Shown one piece after another: positions 11,067 through 23,300 of a stretch of DNA of 64,000 bases. The translations under genes and the position numbers were made by a program. The stretch's first letter is position 1, and every line of letters starts with the position of its first letter. Source of the DNA: Candidatus Finniella inopinata (GTDB lineage: Bacteria > Pseudomonadota > Alphaproteobacteria > Paracaedibacterales > CAITNM01); the NCBI GenBank assembly GCA_943322985.2, contig CALPGA020000002.1, positions 1 through 64,000 on the forward strand. Reading direction: 5' to 3'. The notes under the pieces are model-generated. The model saw only the letters and a list, made by a program, of their open reading frames with translations. It ran no database searches and had not been told where the DNA came from.

Positions 11067-11081
11067 CTTTTGGAGAAAGTA

Positions 11082-14000
11082 ATGTTTATCCCCACCTTTG
11101 CTACTATCGAATTATCTCACCTATGGAATCAACTAGAAAAACAATATCGTAGTAATGAAACAAGTGCCGTTGAGCATCTTCTAAAAAAATACGAATCAAT
11201 GTCTAGTTACCATGAATTTGCTGCAAAAAAAGCGCATGAAATTATTAATCATTTAAGAAAAAATAAGCTTAGCCCATTACGTATTGAAAGCTTGTTGCAA
11301 ACATACCGTTTAAGCACACAAGAAGGCTTAGCATTAATGTGCATGGCAGAAGCGCTTTTGCGTATTCCCGATAATTCTACAAAAAGTAAATTAATACGGG
11401 ATAAACTTGGTCTTGGTGCATGGGAAAATACTAATGAAGGTACATGGGTTGAACGATTAGCGAATTTTAGCTTAAGTCAAACCAGCAAATTTTTATCATT
11501 TGGGACCTCAGGATCTGTTTTTAGCCATATTCCAGGATTGATTCGTCGTTTTGGTGAGCCACTTATTCGCCAAATTATGGTGAAAATTATTCACACAATG
11601 GGGCATCAATTTGTAGCTGGTGAAACCATTGAAATAGCAAATTCTAAAAAAGGAAACGATCTTTATTCCTTTGATATGCTTGGCGAGGCAGCAAAAACAA
11701 AAGAAGATGCAAGACGTTATTTTGATGCTTATTTAAATGCAATTGAAGCCTTAAAAGGACAATCAGGTGACATTATCGAAAAGTCTAGTATTTCAATAAA
11801 ACTATCAGCATTACATCCGCGTTACGAATTATTAAAGCGCGATAGTGTAAAATCTGAGCTTGGTGAAACATTGCTGAAGCTTTGCCAGGCAGCTAAAGAT
11901 GCTGAAATAATGTTGACGGTAGATGCTGAAGAAACAGACAGATTAGAGCTATCTTTGGAAATCATTCAAGATGTATACACTCATGATTCTTTAAAAAGCT
12001 GGGGTGGATTTGGTCTAGCTGTTCAAGCCTATCAAAAGCGTGCACATGTTGTTGTTGATTGGCTTGTTTTAATGGCCAAGACGACTGGTGAACACATGCA
12101 CATACGCCTTGTTAAAGGAGCTTATTGGGACAGTGAAATAAAATGGTGTCAAGAACGTGGGTTAAGCGATTATCCTGTATTTACACAAAAAGCTCATACC
12201 GACTTGTCTTATTTAGTGTGTGCTGAAAAAATTTTAAATGCTTCTTCTTTAATTTATGGGCAGTTTGCGACACACAATGCTTACACGGCAGCATTTGTTT
12301 TGGAAATGGCTGCGCAAAAAGCCGTGACTAAATTTGAATTACAACGACTCTATGGCATGGGTGAATCGCTTTATGAGCATATTCACGCACGTCACCGTAT
12401 TTACGGACCTGTGGGTGTGTATAAGGATCTGTTGGCCTATCTTGTGCGTAGGCTCCTTGAAAATGGTGCAAATAGCAGTTTTGTTCATCAAATTTATGAT
12501 CTGCAATTACCTGCAGAATCGCTTGTGAAAAGCGTTAGTGCTCAATGCAAAGAAACTCACAATAATCCGCACCCTAAAATTAAAATACCAGCGGAAATGT
12601 ATGGGGCCTACCGCCGTAATTCAAAAGGCGATGATTTGTCTTCCTATGATTTTTTAAAGCATATTCACAAATTGATAAATTCTTATTCATTAAAAGATGC
12701 GCCTGAAGTTCTTGGGGCCGATCAATTAAAAAAACTTTTAAGCCATGCTGATCAATCCCAAAATGGCTGGGAAAAAATAGGCGTTGAAAATCGTGCTCGA
12801 ATTATTGAAAAGATTGGTGATCTTTTAGATGAAAAGCGTGATGAACTTATTCAAATATTGTGTGTAGAAGGGCGAAAAACAGTAAGTGACTGTATCGCTG
12901 AAATTCGTGAAGCAATTGATTTTTGTTATTACTACGCGAACCAAGCTCGTCAACTTTTAGATTCCCCTATAGAGCTTCCTGGACCGACAGGAGAATTGAA
13001 TAATTTATCATATCATGCTCGTGGCGTCTTTGTTTGCATAGCACCTTGGAATTTTCCTTTGGCAATTTTCTTAGGGCAGGCTATTGCTGCTTTGGTTACA
13101 GGCAATACTGTTCTTGTTAAGCCTTCTCATCAAACACCAAGGATAGGATTATTTGCTACAGAGCTTGCTCACAAAGCTGGTGTGCCAAAGGACGCTTTTC
13201 AATTCATGCATTGCAATGGTGTTGACGTCTCCGAATATCTTTTAACTGATTCTAGAGTTAAAGGTGTTGTTTTCACTGGTTCAACTGATACAGCAATTCG
13301 TATTAATCAAACTTTGGCAGGTAGGCAAGGGTCAATTGTGCCGCTTATTGCCGAAACTGGTGGAATGAATGCTATGATTGTGGATTCGTCAGCATTGCAT
13401 GAGCAAGTTGTTACGGATGTTATTAGTTCAGCATTTCAAAGTGCGGGACAGCGTTGCTCAGCATTGCGTGTTTTGTTTATTCAAGAAGATGTTGCCGATG
13501 ACTTATTGCACATGCTTAGTAACGCAATGAGTGATCTTGAAGTGAATGATACGCGGAAGTTAAGCACAGATGTTGGTCCTCTTATCGATAATGCAGCTAA
13601 AGAAAATCTTGAAAACCACATACTATATCTAAATAGTCTTGAAAAAACTGGCCATGCAAAAAATATTTACACTTGCAGTGCACCAGATCATGGTAATTTT
13701 TTTGGCCCAGAATTATGGGAAATTGAATCAATTAACTTACTAAAAGAAGAAGTTTTTGGCCCGGTTGTCCATGTTGTGCGCTTTAAAGCGGATGAGCTTG
13801 AAAAAGTTTTCTGTCAAATAAATGATACAGGCTATGGATTGACTATGGGCATTCACAGCCGATTAGAATCAACCATTGCCACTGCAGAACGCCTTGCAAA
13901 AGTAGGTAATTTATATATTAATCGCAATATGATTGGTGCAGTAGTTGGTGTGCAACCATTTGGTGGTGAAGGGCTTTCTGGCACTGGCCCCAAAGCTGGT

Positions 14001-14096
14001 GGTCCAAATTATTTGTTACGATTTGTGCATGAGCGCACGTTCACTCAAAATATTACAGCATGTGGTGGAAACACAACTTTGTTAAGCAGTATATAG
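11082..14096 (+). CDS. putA: Bifunctional proline dehydrogenase / P5C dehydrogenase PutA (no N-terminal RHH domain evident)
   Basis: PRODH region [18 protein letters not shown]5CDH region [60 protein letters not shown] 6 nt before ATG 11082. Confidence 0.96.
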   Translation: MFIPTFATIELSHLWNQLEKQYRSNETSAVEHLLKKYESMSSYHEFAAKKAHEIINHLRKNKLSPLRIESLLQTYRLSTQEGLALMCMAEALLRIPDNSTKSKLIRDKLGLGAWENTNEGTWVERLANFSLSQTSKFLSFGTSGSVFSHIPGLIRRFGEPLIRQIMVKIIHTMGHQFVAGETIEIANSKKGNDLYSFDMLGEAAKTKEDARRYFDAYLNAIEALKGQSGDIIEKSSISIKLSALHPRYELLKRDSVKSELGETLLKLCQAAKDAEIMLTVDAEETDRLELSLEIIQDVYTHDSLKSWGGFGLAVQAYQKRAHVVVDWLVLMAKTTGEHMHIRLVKGAYWDSEIKWCQERGLSDYPVFTQKAHTDLSYLVCAEKILNASSLIYGQFATHNAYTAAFVLEMAAQKAVTKFELQRLYGMGESLYEHIHARHRIYGPVGVYKDLLAYLVRRLLENGANSSFVHQIYDLQLPAESLVKSVSAQCKETHNNPHPKIKIPAEMYGAYRRNSKGDDLSSYDFLKHIHKLINSYSLKDAPEVLGADQLKKLLSHADQSQNGWEKIGVENRARIIEKIGDLLDEKRDELIQILCVEGRKTVSDCIAEIREAIDFCYYYANQARQLLDSPIELPGPTGELNNLSYHARGVFVCIAPWNFPLAIFLGQAIAALVTGNTVLVKPSHQTPRIGLFATELAHKAGVPKDAFQFMHCNGVDVSEYLLTDSRVKGVVFTGSTDTAIRINQTLAGRQGSIVPLIAETGGMNAMIVDSSALHEQVVTDVISSAFQSAGQRCSALRVLFIQEDVADDLLHMLSNAMSDLEVNDTRKLSTDVGPLIDNAAKENLENHILYLNSLEKTGHAKNIYTCSAPDHGNFFGPELWEIESINLLKEEVFGPVVHVVRFKADELEKVFCQINDTGYGLTMGIHSRLESTIATAERLAKVGNLYINRNMIGAVVGVQPFGGEGLSGTGPKAGGPNYLLRFVHERTFTQNITACGGNTTLLSSI

Positions 14097-14101
14097 GCAT
14101 C

Positions 14102-14824
14102 ATGGATATTATTTCTCGTTTTCGTTCTTATTGTTTTGATGTATTTTTTTATGTCTTTACAATTTCGCTATTTATTATTTTATGGGTTCCTGTAATCATT
14201 TTGCCTAGGTGGTGTTGCGTTCTTTGGTACAAAACCTGGACACATATAATCATGTTTTCTTTGAAATTAATTGTTGGGCTTGATTACAAAATATTGGGTC
14301 AAGAAAAATTAGACGAAGCATTAAAAAATGGACCGGTGATACTGGCGTGCAAACATCAATCTGCGTGGGATACTTTGATTTTTTCAACTCTTGTGAAACG
14401 CTTTGTCATAGTTTTAAAAAAGCAATTAACGCAAATTCCAGGATACGGTAGTTATTTGGTGAAATTAAATAGTATTGTTATTGACCGGTCAAACGGCATG
14501 AAGTCCTTAAAATCATTAATCGCTCAAGGTAAAAAATCTATTGATAATAATTTTTCAATTTTAATTTTTCCAGAAGGGCGACGCGGAGCTTATGGTCAGC
14601 CAGGAAACTATCAGTCAGGTATTGGTATTTTATACCAGGAACTTAATGTTACTGTAGTGCCGATTGCCTTAAATTCCGGAAAATTCTGGGCGCGACGTTC
14701 TAAATTTAAAAAACCTGGCTGTATTACATTAGAATTTTTAGATTCTATTCCGGCAGGATTGCCTAGAACTGAATTCATGCAGATTCTTCAAGAGCGTATT
14801 GAATCAGGCTGCGCAAAACTTTAA
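14102..14824 (+). CDS. plsC: 1-acyl-sn-glycerol-3-phosphate acyltransferase
   Basis: ACKHQSAWDT (HxxxxD) and FPEGRRG motifs. Confidence 0.9.
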   Translation: MDIISRFRSYCFDVFFYVFTISLFIILWVPVIILPRWCCVLWYKTWTHIIMFSLKLIVGLDYKILGQEKLDEALKNGPVILACKHQSAWDTLIFSTLVKRFVIVLKKQLTQIPGYGSYLVKLNSIVIDRSNGMKSLKSLIAQGKKSIDNNFSILIFPEGRRGAYGQPGNYQSGIGILYQELNVTVVPIALNSGKFWARRSKFKKPGCITLEFLDSIPAGLPRTEFMQILQERIESGCAKL

Positions 14825-14831
14825 GCAAAAG

Positions 14832-16181
14832 CTACGCTTTTTGACCAATTCTGTGATATTTGAATTCAGTCATATCTTTGGCTTGATATATGTTTCTAAA
14901 ATCCATAAACAAAGGAATTGCAGATGTATTCATTAGTTCACGAATTTTTTTCATATCAAGTGCTCTAAATTCATTCCATTCAGTTAATATGACAACGCAG
15001 CCAGCATCAGCGACTGCATCATAACTAGATTTAGCAAAACGCACTTGCTCTAATGACCTTTCACAATTAAAAGCATGTCCTAAGCGTTCACTGCCACAGT
15101 AATAAAGTGGGTCGTAAACTGAAAGTGTCATGCCATTTTTTAGAAGCTCAGGAATAATAGCTAAACTAGGGGCTTCTCTTAAATCATCTGTATTTGGCTT
15201 AAAAGTGATGCCTAAAATTGCCACTTTTTTGTTTACACCAGCAGTCTTTATGGCATCAATAATTTTATGTGCCATAAGTAATTTTCGATCGTCATTATAG
15301 CGTATGACCTCATCAATTAATGAGCATTTTGTCCCGTGCTGTTCAGCAATTTGGCTAAGCGCTAGTGTATCTTTGGGAAAGCACGATCCACCATATCCAG
15401 GTCCTGCATGCAAAAATTTTCCACCAATTCTTTTATCTAGACCAATTCCCTTTGCTAATGTCTGAATGTCTCCTCCTGTTTTTTCACACAAGTCAGCCAT
15501 TTGATTTATAAATGAAATTTTTAAAGCCAAAAAGGCATTGGCTGCGTACTTAATTAATTCAGAGGTCTCAGGTGTTGTTGATACAATAGGGGTTTCAATT
15601 AAATACAAAGGTCTATAAAGCTTCTGTAAAACTTCACTGGCTTTTGTACTATTTGTGCCTATTACCACACGGTCTGGTCGCATGAAATCATTAATAGCGG
15701 CGCCTTCTCGTAAAAATTCGGGATTAGAAGCTACATTAAAAGAAACGCCCTCAATTAATTCAGGCCTGATTTTTTTTATAATTTCAGCAATCTCGCGAGA
15801 TGTTCCAACGGGTACTGTCGACTTGGTTACCACAACAGTATAGTCATTGATAAATTCAGCAATTTCTTCTGTAGCTTTGTATACGTAAGTTAGGTCGGCA
15901 TAGCCATCCCCACGTCTTGTAGGGGTTCCCACTGCAATCATGACAACATCAGATGCTTTTACTGCGTCGCTTAATTGAGTAGTAAAGGTTAATCGTTTTG
16001 CTTTTATTCCTTGGCTTACCAAAGAATCAAGGCCTGGCTCATATATTGGAATTATTCCTTGATTAAGTGCGTCTATTTTTGCTGTATCTTTGTCCACGCA
16101 AGTAACTTCAAAACCAAATTCAGCAAAGCACGAGCCGCTTACAAGACCAACATATCCAGCACCAACGATTGTAATTTTCAT
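14832..16181 (-). CDS. ugd: UDP-glucose 6-dehydrogenase
   Basis: MKITIVGAGYVGLVSGSCFAEFG; GPGYGGSCFPKDTLAL. Confidence 0.96.
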   Translation of the reverse strand: MKITIVGAGYVGLVSGSCFAEFGFEVTCVDKDTAKIDALNQGIIPIYEPGLDSLVSQGIKAKRLTFTTQLSDAVKASDVVMIAVGTPTRRGDGYADLTYVYKATEEIAEFINDYTVVVTKSTVPVGTSREIAEIIKKIRPELIEGVSFNVASNPEFLREGAAINDFMRPDRVVIGTNSTKASEVLQKLYRPLYLIETPIVSTTPETSELIKYAANAFLALKISFINQMADLCEKTGGDIQTLAKGIGLDKRIGGKFLHAGPGYGGSCFPKDTLALSQIAEQHGTKCSLIDEVIRYNDDRKLLMAHKIIDAIKTAGVNKKVAILGITFKPNTDDLREAPSLAIIPELLKNGMTLSVYDPLYYCGSERLGHAFNCERSLEQVRFAKSSYDAVADAGCVVILTEWNEFRALDMKKIRELMNTSAIPLFMDFRNIYQAKDMTEFKYHRIGQKA

Positions 16182-17050
16182 TATTTATCCATTATTTGCT
16201 TTAATAAATCTGCCACAAGCCCAAAACACATAATGATTAGGCATATTAGAAGTCCACCAATTCCCAACAAGAATCCACTTTGTAGACCAAAGAAAATTGA
16301 TGCACAAAAACCAATTACCGAACAAGCAAAGCAAAAAAGTGAAAAAAGTAAAAATATTTTTAAAGGGTTATAATAGGTCACTGCTTGAATGATATATTGC
16401 AGAGTTCTTAGTGAATCAGAAAAAAGTTTTACTTTTGTTTTTCCTTCTCTAGCATGATAAATGATATCAGTATATTTTACGGTTTTCCCCGTCATCATAT
16501 AGGCAAGTGTTATTGAAGTTGTAAAACTAAATGTCTCGCAAAGATGCTTGAAGTAATTTTTTGCCGTTTGTTTTGAAAAAATTCTAAATCCGGAATTTAT
16601 ATCTGGAATTGAACGTCCTGCGGTAAATTCAACCAAAAATCTTAAGATTTTACGTAAAGGGGATTTTATAACTGATTCTTTATAGAATTTTCCTGTTCTT
16701 GCGCCAACAACCATATCAAACCCTTGATTGTATAGTTTTAGCAAATCGCCCACCCTTTCAAATGGATAGGTTAAATCACAGTCAATAATCACAATAGTGT
16801 CGAAAGTAGCCGCATCAATTCCGTCTTTTAGTGATCTGCCGTAACCCAAGTTATGCGGGTGCCTTACAACTTTTATAAAATCAGAAGTGTATTCTTTTAG
16901 TTTATCAAAAGTCTTATCTTCAGATCCATCATCTACTACAACCAATTCCCATGGTCCGAGATTCAAGTCACTTAAGGTTTTTTGAATGTGCTCTACTGTT
17001 TGCTTAATAGCATTTTCTTCATTGAAAGCTGGAATTACTATACTAAACAT
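16181..17050 (-). CDS. GT2 family glycosyltransferase with C-terminal TM segments
   Basis: FSIVIPAFNEENAI, LVVVDDGSEDKT, IIDCDLTYPFE. Confidence 0.9.
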   Translation of the reverse strand: MFSIVIPAFNEENAIKQTVEHIQKTLSDLNLGPWELVVVDDGSEDKTFDKLKEYTSDFIKVVRHPHNLGYGRSLKDGIDAATFDTIVIIDCDLTYPFERVGDLLKLYNQGFDMVVGARTGKFYKESVIKSPLRKILRFLVEFTAGRSIPDINSGFRIFSKQTAKNYFKHLCETFSFTTSITLAYMMTGKTVKYTDIIYHAREGKTKVKLFSDSLRTLQYIIQAVTYYNPLKIFLLFSLFCFACSVIGFCASIFFGLQSGFLLGIGGLLICLIIMCFGLVADLLKQIMDK

Positions 17051-17060
17051 TTTGTCTTCC

Positions 17061-18953
17061 TTATAAATTCCTACTGCTGATTTCCGTAAACTTACTCATC
17101 CATAAGCTCAGGCAGAATAAACCAAAAAGCTTATAACTACAATCTGCTCTTTGTTCAGTGTGATTTTTCCATAATTCTAATATTTGGTTCTTATCAAACC
17201 ATTCTCTCATCATTGGGTTGTCAATAATTTGATCAATTACATCCTGGTTCATCCACTTCGAAACAGGCGAACTGAACCCACCTTTTTTACCGTATATAAT
17301 AGAATTAGGTAGAATTTTTTCTTGGCTCTTTTTAAAAAGATACTTTGTCCGCAGACCATTTATTTTGTATTTAGTTGGTAATCTAATAATCCATTCCGCA
17401 AGCTTATGATTCAAAAATGGAGCTCTAACTTCTAAAGAATTCAGCATACTCATGCGATCAACTTTTACCAAAATATCATCAACCATCCATGTTTTCATAT
17501 CGACATAAAAATGTTGCTCCATTTTATCACAGCCCTTCACTTCATCGTAAAATTTGCTGAAGCTATCAAAAGGATTAAGGTTTTGCACGTTGTTTTTATA
17601 GGCGTCATTAACAATACTAATTTTTTCTGCCTCAGAAAAAATTGTTCTCCAGCTGTAATGCGCTTGCTCGGCAGATAGCCCTAGTCCTTTGGTGAATTGT
17701 TTTATTTTATAATCCAATGAAACTTTATTGAAACTGACGGGGAGCTGATTTGCAATCTTAACCAAAGTGTTTTTAAAAGGAAGGTGCTTAAAAACACTAT
17801 GCAATCTATCCGCACGATAAGTTTCATAGCCACCAAATAGTTCATCTCCTGCATCTCCTGATAAGCATACTGTGGCATGCTTGCGCGCAAGTGAAGATAA
17901 TGTATACATAGGAATCATTGATGTATCAGCAAATGGTTCATCAGAACATTCAACAATTTTTTTTACAAAGTCTGCATTCTCTGTGGGCATAATTTCCCAA
18001 AAATGCTCAATACCACTATGGTTAGCTACCATCTTAGCTTTATCAAGTTCGTCATATGACTTATCTTTAAATCCGATTGTAAACGCCTGTATATGTCTGC
18101 TGCTTTGTGATCTTGCCATAGCAGCTGCCATTGCTGAAGAATCCATTCCTCCACTTAAAAACACACCTAATTGTACATCCGAAAGAGAGCAATCCTCTAC
18201 AGTATTAGCAAAAATCATATCGAATTGTTCAATTAAATCCGATTCGGAAAGACTCCATTTTGGTGCATAGAAAGATTCCGCTAATGACCAATAAGGCTTT
18301 GTTACAGGGGATTCATTTTTTTTGAAAACTATATAATTTGCAGGGGGCAGCTTATGAATATTTTCTAGAATGCATTGGTCTGTCAAAATGTAGTTTAATG
18401 ATAAAAATTGAGAAATTGCATTAGTATTAATAGATTTCGGACACTGGGGGTGCTCAAGTAAAGCCTTAAGTTCCGACGCGAAAACAACTCCATTGTTTGG
18501 TAGTTTAAAATAATAAAGGGGTTTTTCCCCAAACCTGTCTCTAACTAAATAAAGCTCTTTTGCTTGGCTGTCCCACAAAGCAAAAACAAACATGCCCTCA
18601 AAGTGAGATAATGCATCAACTCCCCAGTGATTCCAGGCAGTTAAAATAACTTCGGTATCACTTTGAGTTTTGAACTGATAACCAATTTGAGAAAGAGTAT
18701 CTCTTAATTTTTTAAAGTTATAAATTTCCCCGTTAAAAGAAATAGTGTATCTATTTGAAAAATCATGCATAGGCTGGTTTGCCGCATTAGACGTATCTTG
18801 CACAGATAATCGACGATGCCCTAATGAAATATTTTCATTAACCCAAACTCCATAAGCATCAGGTCCTCTATGGGCTATAGCCTCTGTCATATTTTTTAAA
18901 ATATTTGGGTCTTCGTTATCGCCCCATGATAAAATGCCTGCTATTCCGCACAT
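17061..18953 (-). CDS. asnB: Asparagine synthetase (glutamine-hydrolysing), AsnB type
   Basis: MCGIAGILSWG (Cys2 glutaminase), SFNGEIYNF, FLSGGMDSSAMAA synthetase PP-loop. Confidence 0.93.
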   Translation of the reverse strand: MCGIAGILSWGDNEDPNILKNMTEAIAHRGPDAYGVWVNENISLGHRRLSVQDTSNAANQPMHDFSNRYTISFNGEIYNFKKLRDTLSQIGYQFKTQSDTEVILTAWNHWGVDALSHFEGMFVFALWDSQAKELYLVRDRFGEKPLYYFKLPNNGVVFASELKALLEHPQCPKSINTNAISQFLSLNYILTDQCILENIHKLPPANYIVFKKNESPVTKPYWSLAESFYAPKWSLSESDLIEQFDMIFANTVEDCSLSDVQLGVFLSGGMDSSAMAAAMARSQSSRHIQAFTIGFKDKSYDELDKAKMVANHSGIEHFWEIMPTENADFVKKIVECSDEPFADTSMIPMYTLSSLARKHATVCLSGDAGDELFGGYETYRADRLHSVFKHLPFKNTLVKIANQLPVSFNKVSLDYKIKQFTKGLGLSAEQAHYSWRTIFSEAEKISIVNDAYKNNVQNLNPFDSFSKFYDEVKGCDKMEQHFYVDMKTWMVDDILVKVDRMSMLNSLEVRAPFLNHKLAEWIIRLPTKYKINGLRTKYLFKKSQEKILPNSIIYGKKGGFSSPVSKWMNQDVIDQIIDNPMMREWFDKNQILELWKNHTEQRADCSYKLFGLFCLSLWMSKFTEISSRNL

Positions 18954-20320
18954 GACTTCTTACTTTGTTGCAGCATGTAAGGAAAAAGTTCTGCCATAAA
19001 AATCACAATCACTGCAAAAAGAAGAGTGCTTGTATAGTACATATAGCGTGTTAAAGGTGGCTCAAAAAGGCAAACCAAAGCAGAATTTCCAAGGTGCATA
19101 AGAGCTGAGCTAGTTAGTGCTAAATAAAGAAAATCCATTTTTTTGCGTTTATATGAAGCCACTAAGCAGCAAAATAAAATAATGAAAAGGAAGAAACAGT
19201 AACTATATCCGCCCATTCCTCGCATTGTATCTTTTATATAATAAATAGCAGAAGCAACGAAGTTAGCTTCCAAAAGCTTAATTCCCATTACTAATGCATT
19301 ATGATCAATAATTTGCATGACTTCAAAGCTAGTGTGGTCTTTATTGAATTTTTTATCTAAAATATCTTTTGACCAAATTTTCCCCCAGATTTTTGAAGAA
19401 ATTCTATGATACATAGTATTGTAAAAATATTCGTAAGCATATAGATCTTTAGCTTGTTGATCTAGGCTGGTTATATCATTTTTTTTGAATTCTTCTATTG
19501 CTTCAAGCAAGAATTGCTTTTGCTGATGGTCCTCAATACTTTTTAATGCGCTACTGGATATAAGGAATAAAGGACGCATTAAAAATTGTGTTCCGGCAAA
19601 CGGAGTTCCAGCAAAATGTCCATGATAAATTTTGTGATAACTTTTTTCAGCAATGAAAAAAGAACATAAAGATAATGCAGAGGCTAAAAATACTTTACTA
19701 GAAATTTTTACGTTCTTTTCGAAAATCATCATGTAGATTGCATAGATAAAAGCAACCACATAAAAAAAGACAAATTGTTGCCGTGTGAAGCATAATAAAA
19801 AAAGAAAAGTGACGAATAAGATAGTGTTTTTCGTATCCTTATAAGCTAGCACTTTAAAAAATGACAGTGATGCTAGTAGAAATAATGGGTAAGCAATGCT
19901 CTCACTAATTATGTTGAAAGCCGATACATGTGTGGCAAGTGGAAATAAGAAAATTCCTACAAGTGCTACATGTAAATAAAAATTCAAATTAAAAAAAGTT
20001 CGCAGGAAGTTTGTCAGGAAATATATGGCTCCTAACGAAAATAAAGTCTGAAAAATAGCCAGATATTTAAACACATTTTCCTTAAAAAGAAATTTGAAAA
20101 AAGTAATAATTAACGGGTACATACCTATTCTTAATATGCTGTTGTTTTCATAAGAACCAGTATCAGGAGAAAAAATTGGATCATTATTCAAAAGAAAAAC
20201 AATAGCCAGAAGAAAAACAAAGAAAATACCTTTATCTTTTGTGATTTTAGAAAACATGTCCATCATTAGCGCTCGTGTAATTATTTCTGGGATTATCAAC
20301 GTATTTAGACAAAACATCAA
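18941..20320 (-). CDS. Polytopic membrane protein, candidate GT-C-like glycosyltransferase
   Basis: About 10 or more hydrophobic segments; acidic first loop (NNDPIFSPDTGSYENN); overlaps asnB start. Confidence 0.5.
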   Translation of the reverse strand: MMFCLNTLIIPEIITRALMMDMFSKITKDKGIFFVFLLAIVFLLNNDPIFSPDTGSYENNSILRIGMYPLIITFFKFLFKENVFKYLAIFQTLFSLGAIYFLTNFLRTFFNLNFYLHVALVGIFLFPLATHVSAFNIISESIAYPLFLLASLSFFKVLAYKDTKNTILFVTFLFLLCFTRQQFVFFYVVAFIYAIYMMIFEKNVKISSKVFLASALSLCSFFIAEKSYHKIYHGHFAGTPFAGTQFLMRPLFLISSSALKSIEDHQQKQFLLEAIEEFKKNDITSLDQQAKDLYAYEYFYNTMYHRISSKIWGKIWSKDILDKKFNKDHTSFEVMQIIDHNALVMGIKLLEANFVASAIYYIKDTMRGMGGYSYCFFLFIILFCCLVASYKRKKMDFLYLALTSSALMHLGNSALVCLFEPPLTRYMYYTSTLLFAVIVIFMAELFPYMLQQSKKSCAE

Positions 20321-20328
20321 ATACTTAT

Positions 20329-23300
20329 TTACATGCTTCGTAATTGCCTAATTACATAATCTAGCAACAATAGATACTGACTAGAATCTGCAGCACTTGC
20401 TATATGTTTTTTAAGCTGATCATAAAGTTCATTATATATTGCAAGCTTTTCGTTATTCCAAGCTTGTTGGCATAAGTTTGCAATTACTTGAATTAAATCG
20501 TGCTGAAGCAATAACCATGAGGCAGTTTGCCAAGAAGTGGTGGGGCTAATTGTTTCAGCCCATTCCCATAAATATGACAGGTTTAATTTTTGATAAACAC
20601 TGTCTATATTTTGGATATCAATTTCCCCACGATGACTAACCTGATATGTAAACAATACTGAAAAGGGTATTTTTATTGGCTGTGAAGATTTTATTTGTGC
20701 AGCAAAAATATGTTGAGGTGATGACAGGCGAACCATTACACATTGAGCAAGATTTTGTGTTAACCGGCGTAACGCATCAAGAGTTTCTTCTTTATCATGA
20801 TTGAAAGTTTTGTAGTTTTGTAACTGTTCATGAAAACTAGTTTGTTCCAACACTTCTACAAATGCTCTTACTACTTCTAAAGAATCAACTCGGAATGCTT
20901 CTGACATTTGCCCAACAAAACAGGGGCCCATTGTGTTGATGACTAAGTTTGCAAGAACAGTAGCTGTAATTTCCACCTTTAAAGGATGATGTTTCAAATA
21001 GTCTTTATATTCTGTTTGAAAGCGCTTTGGAAAATATTCTATGTAATATTTTTCACCAAAGCACGCTGTATATTGTAAGGCATGCAGCATGTCTTGATAC
21101 AAATGAATTTTTGAGTAGGCAAGTAAAACAGCAAGCTCTGGTCGTGTTATCCCAAGGTGTTGATTTTTACGTTGTTGCAGTTCTTCATCTGACGGAATAT
21201 TTTCAACTTCTCTTCGAAGTGGCAAATTAGCACTTGTTTCAAGTTTCTTAATAAGAATGGAATAGGCATTAATATCAGTCATTGATTCTTGCTGCATGCG
21301 CGTTAACGCTAAGGTTTGCATCCAGTTATCATACAAAACTAATTCACTTACTTCATTGGCCAAGCTGGCTAGCAATTCATCACGTTGATTGTTGTGAATA
21401 GCCTTTTTTTGCAACAGAACTTGGCACATGATTTTTAAGTTTACTTCATGGTCAGAGCAATCAACACCTGCTGAATTGTCAATCGCGTCTGTGTTAATAC
21501 GTCCACCATTGAGGGCATACTCTATACGGCCTAATTGCGTTAATCCAAGGTTGGCTCCTTCACCAATGATCTTTGCTTTAATTATACGTGCATCGACGCG
21601 TACAGAATCATTCGCCCTATCTGCAACTGCTGTATGACTTTCAATTTGTGATTTTATAAATGTTCCAATTCCTCCGAAAAATAGTAAATCAACTTGCGTT
21701 TGCAAAATCTTGCTTACTAATTCATCCGGAGAAAGGTCAGGTACATCTATATTAAAAATATTAGCTACTTCTGGGGTGATTTCTATAATTTTTGCTGATC
21801 TATCATACACGCCACCACCTTTGGAAATTTTTGATAGGTCATAATTTTCCCAAGCGCCAAGCGAACTAAATAACCTTTGTCTTTCGCCATAGCTTATTTC
21901 AGGGTTCGGAGTCGGATCTAGAAAAATATGTTTATGGTTAAATGCTGCCATCAAACAAATTTTCTGTGATTGCAGCATGCCATTTCCAAACACGTCACCC
22001 GCCATGTCACCTACGCCTACCACTGATATAGGGGTATTTTGGCAATCAATACCCAACTCCCAAAAATGTCTACGTACAGCAATCCAAGCACCACGGGCAG
22101 TTATGCCTAACTTTTTATGGTCATACCCATTAGAGCCACCTGATGCAAAAGCATCTCCTAACCAAAAACTTACTTTATTTGAAATTTCATTCGCTATATC
22201 AGAAAAGGTTGCTGTTCCTTTATCTGCAGCGACTACTAAATATTGATCGTCATCATCATACCGTATCACTTGCTGAGGCGGCCTAATCTGATTTTCTACC
22301 AAGTTATCAGTGAGAGATAGCAATTGCTCAATAAATAGCTTATATGAATTTACAACAATAGTTTTAAGGGTTTGATCAGAGCATCCTGATTCTTGTAAAG
22401 CGTTGTAGTTTTTAACAACAAATCCGCCTTTTGAGCCAACTGGTACAATGACTGAATTTTTAACCATTTGGGCTTTCATTAATCCTAGAACTTCTGATCT
22501 AAAATCTTCAGGGCGATCGGACCAACGAATTCCTCCTCGAGCAATTTTTCCGCCACGTAAATGACAACCTTCTACCGTTGGGGAATAAACAAAAATTTCA
22601 ACGAGTGGTGATGGCTTTGGAATTTCAATAATCATGGTTGAATCAGCTTTGAAACTCACGCAATGAGGTGCGCATCCAGTTTGAAATGCAGTCGTGCGCA
22701 ACGTTGCCTGAATAACATTTTGAAACCTGCGCATAATGCGATCATGATCAAGACGCTTAATAACGGAAAATGACTGAAAAATTTTGACCTTTAAATTTTC
22801 AAGTTCTAATAATCTTTTTTCGTTAGAGATGCCAAGAGAAAACATCTGATAAAAATATTTAACTAATAATTGTGTTATAGATGGATACGCAACCAAACAA
22901 TCAGCTAAAGCTTTCTGGGAATAATTAAGGCCTAGCTGTTTTAAAAAGCGTCCATAGGCTCTTAATATTATAATTTCTTTAAAATCAAGATCACAAGAAA
23001 CAGTTAGTGCATTAAAGGGGTCAACTTCTATTAGTTCTGCCCATGCTTGCTTTAAACCTTCAACTAACTTTTGAAGAGTAGAAGCAGGCAATTCTAAATC
23101 ATTTAAATTAGAAATTTCATAGTAATGCATCCATATTTTTTGACCGTTTATTTCAGCAAAAAATGTGCGTTCTGCTTGTATATTTAATTGAAAATTTGTG
23201 AATATTGGGATTATTTGTCCCAAAGTCAACGGAGTATCTTTCTGGAGCACTCGAATAGTTCCAGTGCCATTATTTGTTATGGTTTCAAAGTAGATAGCTT

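Noticed and set aside
14827-14842. AAAAGC-TAC-GCTTTT hairpin between convergent plsC and ugd as a bidirectional terminator
   Set aside because: Short, only two GC pairs, overlaps the ugd stop region; too weak to call
17872-18270. 132-aa plus-strand ORF antisense to asnB
   Set aside because: Shadow ORF of a confident CDS, no domain or RBS support
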